Below, piece by piece: positions 10,032 through 17,997 of a stretch of 64,000 nt of DNA. The position numbers and the translations under genes are program-made. Origin of the DNA: Streptomyces sp. WMMC940. Its GTDB lineage: Bacteria; Actinomycetota; Actinomycetes; Streptomycetales; Streptomycetaceae. A model generated the notes under the pieces. The model was not told where the DNA came from and made no database searches. It was given only the letters and a program-made list of their open reading frames with translations. The stretch covers positions 7,242,001-7,306,000 of the forward strand of contig NZ_JAPZBC010000001.1 of the NCBI RefSeq assembly GCF_027460265.1, read 5' to 3'. How positions within the stretch are numbered: the stretch's first letter is position 1; each line of letters opens with the position of its first letter.

Positions 10032-11078
10032 ATGGATCAGGACAACGTGACGGCGTTCCTGGAGCGGTTCGTGAGCGACCTGGGTGCCACCGGTGCCGCG
10101 GGTTCCGTGGTGATCGGCCACCGACTCGGCCTCTACCAGGCCCTCGCGGACGGCCCGGCGACCCCGGAGCAGTTCGCCGAGCGCACCGGGTGCCACCAGC
10201 GGTATCTGACCGAATGGCTGTGCGGCCAGGCGGCGGGCGGCTACGTCGACTACGACCCCGGGACCGGGACGTTCTCGCTGACCGAGGAGCAGGCGTACTG
10301 CCTCGCCGACCCGGAGGGCCCCAATCTGGCTGCCGCGTTCCGCGTGGTGCTGGGATATCTGCGGGCCGAGCAGCGGATCACCGAGGCGTTCCGTACGGGT
10401 GAGGGGGTCGGCTGGCACGAGCACGACGAGGACGTCTTCATCGGATGCGACGCGTTCTACCGGCCCGGATACGCGGCCGAGCTCGTCCGTACGTGGATTC
10501 CGGCGCTGGACGGGGTCGACGCCAAGCTGAGCGCGGCCGGCCGGGTCGCCGACCTGGGCTGCGGCCTGGGCTCGTCGTCGCTGCTCATCGCGGAGGCCTA
10601 CCCACGTACCACCGTGTCCGGCTCCGACTACCACACCCAGTCGGTCGAGCTGGCCCGGAAGAAGGCCGCCGAGGCGGGTGTCTCGGACCGCGTGTCCTTC
10701 GAGGTGGCCACGGCGCAGACCTTCAGCGGCACCGGATACGACCTCGTGACGATGTTCGACTGCCTCCACGACATGGGCGACCCGGTCGGCGCCGCGCGCC
10801 GGGTGCGCCAGGCCCTGGCTCCGGACGGCACCTGGCTGCTGGTCGAGCCCGCTGCCTCCGACCGCGTCGAGGACAACCTCAACCCCGTCGGACGGCTGTT
10901 CTACAGCGGTTCCACGTTCCTGTGCGTGCCGAACGGTCTGTCGCAGCCGGGCGGTTACGCCCTCGGCGCCCAGGCCGGTGAGACGGTGATCCGCGAGATC
11001 GCCGCGGAGGCGGGCTTCACCCGCTTCCGTAAGGCCGCGCAGACCGGCTTCAACGCCGTGTACGAGATCCGGCCGTGA
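10032..11078 (+). CDS. Class I SAM-dependent methyltransferase with N-terminal winged helix
   Basis: A 348-aa protein. Residues about 15-100 resemble the winged-helix dimerisation domain of O-methyltransferases (VVIGHRLGLYQALADG, then CHQRYLTEWL). A Rossmann methyltransferase domain starts near residue 175, with motif I VADLGCGLGSSSL and the later FDCLHDMGDP loop. The layout matches actinobacterial proteins related to small-molecule methyltransferases. ATG 10032 has AAGGAG 6 nt upstream; GTG 10029 is an in-frame alternative. It diverges from the SARP-type regulator with 291 bp between them and ends at a strong terminator. The substrate is unknown. Confidence 0.85.
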   Translation: MDQDNVTAFLERFVSDLGATGAAGSVVIGHRLGLYQALADGPATPEQFAERTGCHQRYLTEWLCGQAAGGYVDYDPGTGTFSLTEEQAYCLADPEGPNLAAAFRVVLGYLRAEQRITEAFRTGEGVGWHEHDEDVFIGCDAFYRPGYAAELVRTWIPALDGVDAKLSAAGRVADLGCGLGSSSLLIAEAYPRTTVSGSDYHTQSVELARKKAAEAGVSDRVSFEVATAQTFSGTGYDLVTMFDCLHDMGDPVGAARRVRQALAPDGTWLLVEPAASDRVEDNLNPVGRLFYSGSTFLCVPNGLSQPGGYALGAQAGETVIREIAAEAGFTRFRKAAQTGFNAVYEIRP

Positions 11079-11131
11079 GCCGCCCCGGCTCCGTCCGTCC
11101 ACGGAACACCCGGTAACCGGACGCCCGCGCA

Positions 11132-11172
11132 CGCCTGGGCCCCTGCGGATCCGATCCGCAGGGGCCCAGGCG
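11132..11172. terminator. 20-bp perfect inverted repeat, bidirectional terminator
   Basis: The arms 11132-11151 and 11153-11172 are perfectly complementary over 20 bp around a single central base. The hairpin lies between the convergent methyltransferase and GlsB genes, as expected for a shared factor-independent terminator. Confidence 0.75.
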
Positions 11173-11185
11173 CGTGGAAGTCGAC

Positions 11186-11449
11186 TCAGCGCAACGCCTT
11201 GGCACGGTCGAGGGCGGCGACACCGACAGCGGCGAGGCCGATCTGGATGAGCCATTCGATCCAGTCGACGCCGTCGGTGTCCGCGACACCGAGCGCCGCG
11301 GCGACCGCCGTACCGATCAGTGCGGCGGCGATGCCGACGAGGATCGTCCACAGGATGCCGATGCGCTGCCGCCCCGGCAGCACGAGCCGTCCGAGCACAC
11401 CGATGACGATGCCGATCACGATTGCGCTGAGGATGCCGGAGATTTCCAT
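11186..11449 (-). CDS. GlsB/YeaQ/YmgE family membrane protein
   Basis: An 87-aa protein of the transglycosylase-associated (GlsB/YeaQ/YmgE) family, with three hydrophobic helices: GILSAIVIGIVIGVLGRL, ILWTILVGIAAALIGTAVA and a third segment before the C-terminal DRAKALR. GRLVLPGRQ between the first two helices is the conserved Gly/Pro loop of the family. Members are linked to envelope and acid stress, but the biochemical role is not established. The start at 11449 has a GGGAGGG ribosome site. It is a single-gene unit ending at the terminator shared with the methyltransferase. Confidence 0.9.
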   Translation of the reverse strand: MEISGILSAIVIGIVIGVLGRLVLPGRQRIGILWTILVGIAAALIGTAVAAALGVADTDGVDWIEWLIQIGLAAVGVAALDRAKALR

Positions 11450-11762
11450 CGTTGTCCCTCCCGAGGGGTCCTGGACGACGTATGCCCCTCATCGCCCGGC
11501 GCACGCGTGCGCCGACGCGCCCGGGAGCCGCCACGGTCGGTCGAGGCGTCCACCGCCCGTCCGCCCTCAGCAGCCGGCCCCCGTCCGGGCCTCGGCCCGC
11601 TGTCCCGATGCGTCGTTCCGCGCCCTCTTCCACGAGGGCGCAGGCCGGGAGACGCGAACGGACGGGGCGGCAGGCGCCCACCCGCTCGCCCCGGGAGCGG
11701 GACAGGGCCGGGAGCGGTCCCGCGCGAGCGCGCCGGCACGCGCGCTCCGGGGCCTGCGCCCG
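11450..11762. other. Intergenic region without a recognisable gene
   Basis: This 313-bp stretch lies between the MerR regulator's stop and the GlsB start, both on the minus strand. Frames are open but unlike known proteins. The GlsB promoter should lie at its left end. Confidence 0.5.
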
Positions 11763-12170
11763 CTACCCGGCCGGAGCGTTCTGCTCCAGGCGAGCGCCCA
11801 GGGTGGCGGCGAAGTCCTCGGCGCGGGCCAGTTGGACGCGCAGCTTCTCCACCTGCTCGGTGGCGGCCTGCTGGTAGCTCCGTACGCGTTGCAGAAGGGC
11901 TTCGCGCTCGTCGGTCTCGAGGGTGGTGCCGGCGTCGAGGCGGTCGGTGGCCTCCAGCAGGTCGCGCATCTGCTCCAGGGTGAAGCCGAGTGGCTTCATA
12001 CGGCGGATGACCATGAGCCGGGCGACGTCGGCTTCGGTGTAGAGGCGGAAGCCGCCCTGGGAGCGGGCGGAGGGAATGACCAGGCCGGTCTCCTCGTAGT
12101 GCCGGATCGTGCGCAGGGACAACTCCGTACGCGCGGCGACCTCGCCGATCTGCATGTGCTTGCCGTCCAC
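11763..12170 (-). CDS. MerR family transcriptional regulator
   Basis: A 135-aa regulator. The N-terminal winged helix has the MerR pattern IGEVAARTELSLRTIRHYEETGL, and a long coiled coil at about residues 75-125 forms the dimer. There are no conserved metal-binding cysteines in the C-terminal tail, so it is not a MerR, CueR or SoxR type sensor; the inducer is unknown. GTG 12170 is chosen because GGAGG lies 9 nt upstream. It diverges from a SulP anion transporter and has a strong palindrome between the two genes, so it probably controls itself and the transporter by MerR-style promoter untwisting. Confidence 0.88.
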   Translation of the reverse strand: MDGKHMQIGEVAARTELSLRTIRHYEETGLVIPSARSQGGFRLYTEADVARLMVIRRMKPLGFTLEQMRDLLEATDRLDAGTTLETDEREALLQRVRSYQQAATEQVEKLRVQLARAEDFAATLGARLEQNAPAG

Positions 12171-12231
12171 GCCCGTGATCCTCCGGCCCTTCTCGCCGTC
12201 GGCGGTCTCGGCCCGGATGGGCGCCGCCGGT

Positions 12232-12255
12232 CCCTACTCTAACGTTAGGGTAGGG
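12232..12255. promoter_or_regulatory. 24-bp near-perfect palindrome, probable MerR operator
   Basis: The core CTAACGTTAG is flanked by CCCTAC and GTAGGG; the 24-bp element is palindromic apart from one position pair. It lies 62 bp upstream of the MerR start in the MerR-SulP divergent region, is AT-rich for this genome, and is the only strong symmetric site there. Confidence 0.7.
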
Positions 12256-12569
12256 TTGTCGGTGGTGAGGGCGGCCTTCCGTTCCCTCGCCGTTGCCGTG
12301 TCGGGGCCGATGGCGCCCCCGGCGAGGATCCGAGTTCCCGCAGGAGAGAAGTGTGCGCGAGCCCCTGATGCCCGGCGCCGCCGCCTGCCCGCCGTGACGC
12401 CTCGCCCCCGGGTGTGAGGTAGGGCCGCAGGCCCGCTCCGCCCTTCTCCGACCTCGGGTTCCGCATGGCGCGGAGCCGCCCCGCGGGGTGCCGCCCCGGC
12501 CTCTCTGCATCCTCCCGCACGCCCCGGCCCGACGCAGGGCGTGCCCGAGCACGACAGGTTCCTTCTCCC

Positions 12570-14081
12570 TTGTCTTCTGCTGCCACTGCTGTGTCCCCGG
12601 CCGCGCGTCCGCGCGGCCTGAAGCCCGACTGGATCTCCGACCCGAGGGTCTGGCGCACCGAGGTCCTCGCCGGCCTGGTCGTCGCCCTCGCCCTGATCCC
12701 CGAGGCGATCTCGTTCTCGATCATCGCCGGTGTCGACCCGGCGATCGGCCTCTTCGCCTCCTTCACCATGGCCGTGGTGATCTCGATCGTCGGCGGCCGG
12801 CGGGCGATGATCTCGGCCGCGACCGGCGCCGTCGCTCTCGTCATCGCCCCGCTCAACCGCGAGCACGGTCTGGGCCACCTGATCGCCGCCGTCATCCTCG
12901 CCGGTGCCTTCCAGGTCGTCCTGGGTGCGCTCGGGGTCGCCCGGTTGATGCGGTTCATCCCGCGCTCGGTGATGGTGGGCTTCGTCAACGCGCTGGCCAT
13001 CCTGATCTTCATGGCCCAGGTCCCCGAGATGACCGACGTGCCGTGGGCGGTGTACCCGCTGATCGTGGGCGGCCTCGCCATGATGGTGTTCTTCCCGAAG
13101 ATCACCACCGTGATCCCGGCACCGCTCGTCTCGATCGTCATCCTGACCGTGATCACCGTCGGCGCGGCCGTCGCGGTGCCGACCGTGGGCGACAAGGGCG
13201 CACTGCCGTCCTCGCTGCCGGTGCCGGGGCTGCCCGACGTGCCGTTCACCCTGGACACGCTGACGACGATCGCCCCGTACGCGTTCGCGATGGCGCTGGT
13301 CGGCCTGATGGAGTCGCTGATGACCGCGAAGCTGGTCGACGAGATCACCGACACCCACTCCAGCAAGACCCGCGAGTCCATCGGCCAGGGCATCGCCAAC
13401 ATCGTCACCGGCTTCTTCGGCGGCATGGGCGGCTGTGCCATGATCGGCCAGACGATGATCAACGTGAAGGTCTCCGGGGCCCGCACCCGCCTGTCGACCT
13501 TCCTCGCGGGCGCGTTTCTGATGGTGCTGTGCATCGTCTTCGGCCCGGTCGTCTCCGACATCCCCATGGCCGCCCTGGTCGCCGTCATGATCATGGTGTC
13601 GTTCGCGACGTTCGACTGGCACTCCATCGCGCCGAAGACCCTCAAGCGGATGCCCGCCGGCGAGATCGCCGTCTTGGTGATCACCGTTGCCTGTGTGGTG
13701 TCCACTCACAACCTCGCCGTCGGCGTGGTGGTCGGCTCCATCACCGCCATGGTCATCTTCGCCAAGCGCGTCGCCCACCTCGCCGAGGTCACCGCCGTGA
13801 CGGACCCCGATGGCACCACGGCGGTGTACCGGGTCACCGGCGAGCTGTTCTTCGCCTCGTCCAACGACCTCGTCGGCCGGTTCGACTACGCAGGGGACCC
13901 GGACAGGGTCGTCATCGACCTCAGCGCAGCACACGTCTGGGACGCCTCCTCCGTCGCCGCGCTCGACGCCGTCGAGACCAAGTACGCCCAGCGTGGCAAG
14001 ACCGTCGAGATCACCGGCCTGAACGACCCCAGCGCCGACCTCCACGGCAAACTCACCGGCGAACTCTCCGGCAGCCACTGA
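12570..14081 (+). CDS. SulP family inorganic anion transporter with STAS domain
   Basis: SLC26/SulP transporter of about 503 aa. A membrane domain of 10 or more helices starts at VLAGLVVALALIPEAISFS, the family signature, and continues through GGRRAMISAATGAVAL and GGMGGCAMIGQTMIN. A C-terminal STAS domain at about residues 405-500 has the STAS-type DLSAAHVWDASSVAAL segment. Members carry sulfate, bicarbonate or other anions; paired MerR regulators are common in actinobacteria. The start is uncertain: TTG 12570, GTG 12591 and ATG 12465 are all in frame and none has a good ribosome site. If the promoter is at the 12232-12255 palindrome, the mRNA has a leader of about 300 nt. Confidence 0.88.
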   Translation: MSSAATAVSPAARPRGLKPDWISDPRVWRTEVLAGLVVALALIPEAISFSIIAGVDPAIGLFASFTMAVVISIVGGRRAMISAATGAVALVIAPLNREHGLGHLIAAVILAGAFQVVLGALGVARLMRFIPRSVMVGFVNALAILIFMAQVPEMTDVPWAVYPLIVGGLAMMVFFPKITTVIPAPLVSIVILTVITVGAAVAVPTVGDKGALPSSLPVPGLPDVPFTLDTLTTIAPYAFAMALVGLMESLMTAKLVDEITDTHSSKTRESIGQGIANIVTGFFGGMGGCAMIGQTMINVKVSGARTRLSTFLAGAFLMVLCIVFGPVVSDIPMAALVAVMIMVSFATFDWHSIAPKTLKRMPAGEIAVLVITVACVVSTHNLAVGVVVGSITAMVIFAKRVAHLAEVTAVTDPDGTTAVYRVTGELFFASSNDLVGRFDYAGDPDRVVIDLSAAHVWDASSVAALDAVETKYAQRGKTVEITGLNDPSADLHGKLTGELSGSH

Positions 14082-14107
14082 CCCACGGCGCCCCGGGCGG
14101 CGAGAGG

Positions 14108-14128
14108 GCCCCGGCCGGGCGCCGGGGC
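14108..14128. terminator. Short GC-rich hairpin after sulP gene
   Basis: Seven-base arms (GCCCCGG and CCGGGGC) separated by 7 nt, 27 bp after the SulP stop codon; a weak candidate terminator. Confidence 0.45.
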
Positions 14129-14261
14129 GGAAAGGGGCCCGTGCCGGGGCAGCCGGACGGATGAACGGGCACGTTCTCAGTGTTTCGGAATTGAATCCAC
14201 GTCAGGCCGGAGGCGATTCTGTGCCGCACCCGAGGAGCCGACGGCATCAGGCGAGGAGAAC

Positions 14262-14756
14262 ATGCTTTCCCTTCCCAAGTGGGGTGTGGTGGCGGCTGCG
14301 GCATTGTCCGTGGCCGTCTTCGTCAGCCCCGTCTCCGCATCCGACAACCCCTCCGACCCGTACCGCACCGCGGCACAGACCCGCGTCCAGGTCATCAGTC
14401 TGACGTCGACCGGCACGGGAACGACGATGGTCGACAACGGAACCCCCGGACCGGGGATCGGCGACCAGATCGTCATCACCGCCGATCTCTTCCGCAACGG
14501 ACGGAGCTACGGCACCGAAGCCGCCGTCTGCACCCGGGTGGCACCCGCGACCACGCACTGCACCGGCACGTTCAGCCTCCCCCTCGGCCAGGTGACCTGG
14601 CAGCACCTCAAGACCACTCCCGTGGGCACCCCGCCCAGCGACTTCGATGTGGCCGTCACCGGCGGTACGGGTGTCTACCGGACCGCGCGCGGCCACGCCC
14701 ACATCGGCCGCATCGCCGAGCAGGGCGGCTCCTTCACCCTCTACCTCGTGCGCTGA
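14262..14756 (+). CDS. Secreted allene oxide cyclase barrel-like protein
   Basis: A 164-aa exported protein. A Sec signal peptide covers residues 1-27 (hydrophobic core VVAAAALSVAVFVSPVSA, cleavage after the Ala). The mature part resembles the allene oxide cyclase/dirigent-like eight-stranded barrel: GIGDQIVITADLF, CTGTFSLPLGQVTW and the terminal GGTGVYRTARGHA turn. Two cysteines could pair. The GCGAGGAGA ribosome site supports ATG 14262. Bacterial proteins of this class have no established enzyme activity; it may bind a small ligand outside the cell. It forms a single-gene unit with its own terminator. Confidence 0.82.
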   Translation: MLSLPKWGVVAAAALSVAVFVSPVSASDNPSDPYRTAAQTRVQVISLTSTGTGTTMVDNGTPGPGIGDQIVITADLFRNGRSYGTEAAVCTRVAPATTHCTGTFSLPLGQVTWQHLKTTPVGTPPSDFDVAVTGGTGVYRTARGHAHIGRIAEQGGSFTLYLVR

Positions 14757-14818
14757 CCTCCCGGCCCCGCCCCCCGGCGTCGGCCATCGGCCGTCTGCCG
14801 CGGGGCGGGGCCGGGAGG
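14757..14818. terminator. 17-bp stem terminator after the barrel protein gene
   Basis: The arms 14757-14773 and 14802-14818 are perfectly complementary over 17 bp with a 28-nt loop, starting directly after the stop codon at 14756. It separates this gene from the convergent DUF1206 gene. Confidence 0.7.
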
Positions 14819-15041
14819 CGTGCGGTGGGGGCGACGGTGTGCGCGGCCCGTCGGCTCGGGCGGATGCGGGCCCCCGAAGGAATAAGCACCCGCAGGACGG
14901 GGAGACCCGCCCGCGCCCGTCAGTCGTCGGGAAGGGGTCCTTCCCGCGACGATCGCGATGGACCGTTCCGCGACGGCGTCGCAACCCGCGCCCCCGATGC
15001 CCCGGTGGCACAAGCACGGACCGAGGCGCGGCCGGCCGGTC

Positions 15042-15878
15042 TCAGACCCTGCGCCACCGGGCCATCAGAAACGAGAAGACACCGAACAGGACCAGCCCGG
15101 TGGCCGTCGCGACCAGCAGCCAGGGGCCCGCGGCCGTCGTGGCGAAGGTGCGGAGCGTGTCGTCGAGCCCCTTCGCGTCGGACGGGTCGTACGTGATCGC
15201 CGCACGAGCGGCGAAACCTCCCGCCACCGCGAAGACCAGACCCCGGGCGACACCGCCGGCCACGCCCGTCACATCCACGGCCTGCCGGGACCGCCGGCCC
15301 ATGGCCCCCGTCCTGAGGTGTTTGCGGTACTTCCGCAGAGCGGCACGCACACCGATCCACACACCCGCGCACGCGATCCCGACACCGCCGAGACCCACGA
15401 TCCACTGGCCGGCCGGAAGTTCGAGGACTCGGGCGGTGACGTCCCGCGACTGCCGGTCGCTCGAACCCGAGCCCCGCTCGCCCACGGCGAAGGCCAGCAC
15501 CGAGTAGGCGACGAAGGCGTAGATGACACAACGCGCCGCCGACAGGGCGCGCTTGCGGGCCTTGCGTCCGTCGGGGCCGGCCGCTCCGAACGCTGCCTCC
15601 GACAGCCGCCAGAGCACCATGCCGATCAGACCGACGCCCACGGCCCACAGCAGAACCGCGCCGAAGGGCTGCGCGGACAGCTCCTCCAGTGCGCCGCCGC
15701 GGTCGGCCTCACGGCCGCCGTCCGACCCGAAAGCCACCTGCAGGGCGAGCACACCGATGAGCAGATAGATCAGTCCGCGTGCCGCGAGTCCCCAGCGTGC
15801 TCCGGTCTCCACCGCGTCGCTGCGTGCCGCGCGGTGTGCCACCGTGCGGCTCCGGAATGTCAATGCGCGTGCGTTCAT
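15042..15878 (-). CDS. DUF1206 domain-containing membrane protein
   Basis: A 278-aa integral membrane protein built from three repeated pairs of transmembrane helices, the DUF1206 pattern. The repeats begin at GARWGLAARGLIYLLIGVL, at SAARCVIYAFVAYSVLAFA and at VAGGVARGLVFAVAGGFAA; the shared R-G-x-I/V-Y/F element is visible in each. Function is unknown in the family. ATG 15878 matches the usual length. The gene is monocistronic, convergent with the secreted barrel protein, and has a nested inverted repeat 166 bp upstream. Confidence 0.88.
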   Translation of the reverse strand: MNARALTFRSRTVAHRAARSDAVETGARWGLAARGLIYLLIGVLALQVAFGSDGGREADRGGALEELSAQPFGAVLLWAVGVGLIGMVLWRLSEAAFGAAGPDGRKARKRALSAARCVIYAFVAYSVLAFAVGERGSGSSDRQSRDVTARVLELPAGQWIVGLGGVGIACAGVWIGVRAALRKYRKHLRTGAMGRRSRQAVDVTGVAGGVARGLVFAVAGGFAARAAITYDPSDAKGLDDTLRTFATTAAGPWLLVATATGLVLFGVFSFLMARWRRV

Positions 15879-16043
15879 GCCGCTCGCTTGCCCCCGAAAC
15901 ACCGGGACGAACGCGGTGACTTGAGGGGGCACGGCCGGAGTAGGCGCAATGTCCCGTGGAGCATGCACGGGCACGGACCGGGGGGACGGGCCGGAGCCCG
16001 GGTACGGCGACCCCCGCGCACAGGCGGCGGCAACGCCGGGGTG

Positions 16044-16091
16044 TGGTGTGACACCGCAACGGACCCATTGGGAAATCGCGGTGTCACACCA
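16044..16091. repeat. 14-bp inverted repeat built from two smaller palindromes
   Basis: The arms 16044-16057 and 16078-16091 are perfectly complementary over 14 bp around a 20-nt loop. Each arm contains its own near-palindrome, GGTGTGACACC and GGTGTCACACC. It lies between the Mrr-like gene stop at 16164 and the DUF1206 start at 15878, so it may be a terminator for the former or a two-site operator for the latter. Confidence 0.6.
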
Positions 16092-16163
16092 CCGCCACGG
16101 CGCGGCAGGCGAACACGGGTGTCGTGCGGCCACCTCCGCGAGACGATCGCGTCACCGCACGCA

Positions 16164-16901
16164 TCAGGGGTTGCCGCCGTGCCACGGGGCGGGGGACGTG
16201 CCGTCGGCCCATGCGCTGAGAGCGGTCTGATCCAGACAGAGGATGCCGCACTGATCCGCGTAGTCCGCTGCGGGGCCGGTGAAGCCACCCGTGGTCACAA
16301 CGGCGGCGACGTCCGCCTCGTGCACGGCGAAGCAGGTGCCGCCGAAGCGCTGCATGTCCTGCGAACCGACCTTGTTGACGGGCCCGTACCGCTTGCACTG
16401 GATGACCACACGTCGCCCGTCCGGCGCGACGGCCAGCACATCGGCGCCGAGATCCCCACTGCCACCGACCACCTCGACGTCCGTGCAGCCGTCGCGCTCG
16501 CACAGGCCGGCGATCGCCAGCTCGAACGCCTCGGCGTCCATCGCCGCGAAGTCCTGGCCGCTCCCGGCCCGTGCCGTCCTCGCCCCGGCCCACTCGGTGC
16601 CGGTCACCGACTCGGTCTCCCGCTGCTCCTCCGGTACGGGCTGCTCCTCCGGTACGGGCTCCGGGCGTGGAACGGCCCGCCGCCCGCTGCCGGCACCTCG
16701 CAGCCCGAGGAGCGCGAAGGCCGTGCCGATCAGCGCGACACCACCGAGCGCGCCGCCCACACCGGCTGCCTTCACCAGCGACTTGAGCATCAGTCCGCAC
16801 CCGCAGAGCACGGCCGCTGTCAGGGCGAACCACAGAATCGTCTGCCGCATGCTGAAGACGGCTCGATCGGCGGACCGCGGACGCCGGACGGGTATCGTCA
16901 T
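16164..16901 (-). CDS. Membrane-anchored Mrr-type restriction endonuclease-like protein
   Basis: A 245-aa protein with two hydrophobic segments near the N-terminus (about residues 20-42 and 48-68), a Pro/Glu-rich linker at about 75-100, and an Mrr_cat nuclease domain from about 115. The PD-(D/E)XK core is visible: GDLGADVLA supplies the Asp and VVIQCKRY the Gln-x-Lys. A partner segment GSQDMQRFGG and the later VVTTGGFT strand are typical. Free Mrr enzymes cleave modified DNA; membrane-anchored versions occur in actinobacteria but their role is not defined. ATG 16901 follows a GAGGTGAG site; ATG 16850 is possible. It has no methyltransferase partner nearby. Confidence 0.85.
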   Translation of the reverse strand: MTIPVRRPRSADRAVFSMRQTILWFALTAAVLCGCGLMLKSLVKAAGVGGALGGVALIGTAFALLGLRGAGSGRRAVPRPEPVPEEQPVPEEQRETESVTGTEWAGARTARAGSGQDFAAMDAEAFELAIAGLCERDGCTDVEVVGGSGDLGADVLAVAPDGRRVVIQCKRYGPVNKVGSQDMQRFGGTCFAVHEADVAAVVTTGGFTGPAADYADQCGILCLDQTALSAWADGTSPAPWHGGNP

Positions 16902-17142
16902 GTGCAGCGCTCACCTCATTCGGGATCGGCTCATACCAAGATCGTCCCGATCCCCTCTGCCCCGTCCCCGCCGCCTCTAACAGGCAGGTTCCTCCACGGC
17001 CCGCCTTCTCGCCGCCCGGGCCGGCGTACCACGTCCGCGGGCGGGGAACGGACTTCGGGAACCTGTTCCGGCACTCGAACGTCATTAAGGGGGAGACCGA
17101 CGGTCCTTGATGCGCGTGCGATGTCTACCGAGGAGATCTGTC

Positions 17143-17361
17143 ATGGGGGAGAAGGACCCGGCGAAGGTGGAGACCGTACTCGCCGACGGCAGGCGGATGA
17201 CGCTGTCGCTCCCGCCGACCGAGGCGCAGTGGGCGGCCGACGGCATCGACGCCCTGCGTGCGGTCCGCCCCACGCACACCGGCCGCGGCGAGGAGCCGCC
17301 GGCCCTCCCCGCACGACCCGTTCTGCCGCTCGAGGTGGCGCTTCTCGGCCTGGGGGCCTGA
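17143..17361 (+). CDS. Hypothetical protein (72 aa)
   Basis: A small protein starting at ATG 17143 with a well-placed GAGGAG ribosome site. The N-terminal half (ETVLADGRRMTLSLPP) could form a short beta hairpin; the C-terminal half is Pro/Leu-rich. It converges on the DUF5713 gene with a 17-bp gap. I do not recognise the family. Confidence 0.5.
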   Translation: MGEKDPAKVETVLADGRRMTLSLPPTEAQWAADGIDALRAVRPTHTGRGEEPPALPARPVLPLEVALLGLGA

Positions 17362-17378
17362 TCCGCCTCCGCGACCGC

Positions 17379-17720
17379 TCACCAGTCCCTGGGGGCGATC
17401 AACTCCTCCACGTCCGCGTCCGCGAAACCGTACGCCGACGCAACGAACCGGAAGTTCTCGGCGATCTCCTCCCGGGCCACCGTCTCGAACTCGCTCCCGT
17501 CCGCCGCGAACTCCGCCTCCAGCAGGTTGAATTCCTCCGTCGACGCGTGAGCGAGCCCGTACAGGCCCGCCAGATCCGACGGCAGATCCGCCTCGATCCG
17601 TTCACAGAGCCGCAGGAGGATCGCTCTGCCCTTGTCGACGAGGTGATCCGGAAAGTACGCGTCCGTGTACAGCTGCCGCAGAAACGCGTGCCTCGCCACC
17701 CGCTCGTTCGTGATCGCCAT
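17379..17720 (-). CDS. DUF5713 family protein
   Basis: A 113-aa, all-helical, acidic cytoplasmic protein. The N-terminal part has the pattern FLRQLYTDAYFPDHLVDKG followed by a helix with a Cys (LLRLCERIEADLP), which resembles DUF5713 proteins. The C-terminal half is rich in Glu and aromatic residues (EEFNLLEAEF, IAENFRFVA). Function is unknown. ATG 17720 gives the usual family length. Its stop is 17 bp from that of the convergent 72-aa protein. Confidence 0.75.
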   Translation of the reverse strand: MAITNERVARHAFLRQLYTDAYFPDHLVDKGRAILLRLCERIEADLPSDLAGLYGLAHASTEEFNLLEAEFAADGSEFETVAREEIAENFRFVASAYGFADADVEELIAPRDW

Positions 17721-17997
17721 GGTGCCTTCCACCCCTCGGAGAACCGACGCGCCGATCATGCACCACCCGACTGACACAGGCCCGCACGAAGTCCCCACCC
17801 GAGGCGTTCACCACGCCGTCGTCGAGACCGGAGCGGGATGCCGACGGCACCTCCCGGGACCGACCGGCTCTTGCGAGACGCAAGGTGCATTCCGTTCGCT
17901 GCGGGAAAGCACTCGACGGCACGGCCGGGCAGACCCCCGCCGGCGTCCCGGCCGGTGCTTCTGCGCGGTGGCAGCCAGCGGTCTAGCGTGGAAGGCG

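Noticed and set aside
12234..14078. 614-codon His/Asp/Gly-rich open frame antisense to the SulP gene
   Set aside because: Low-complexity composition, no recognisable motif, and full overlap with an obvious membrane transporter.
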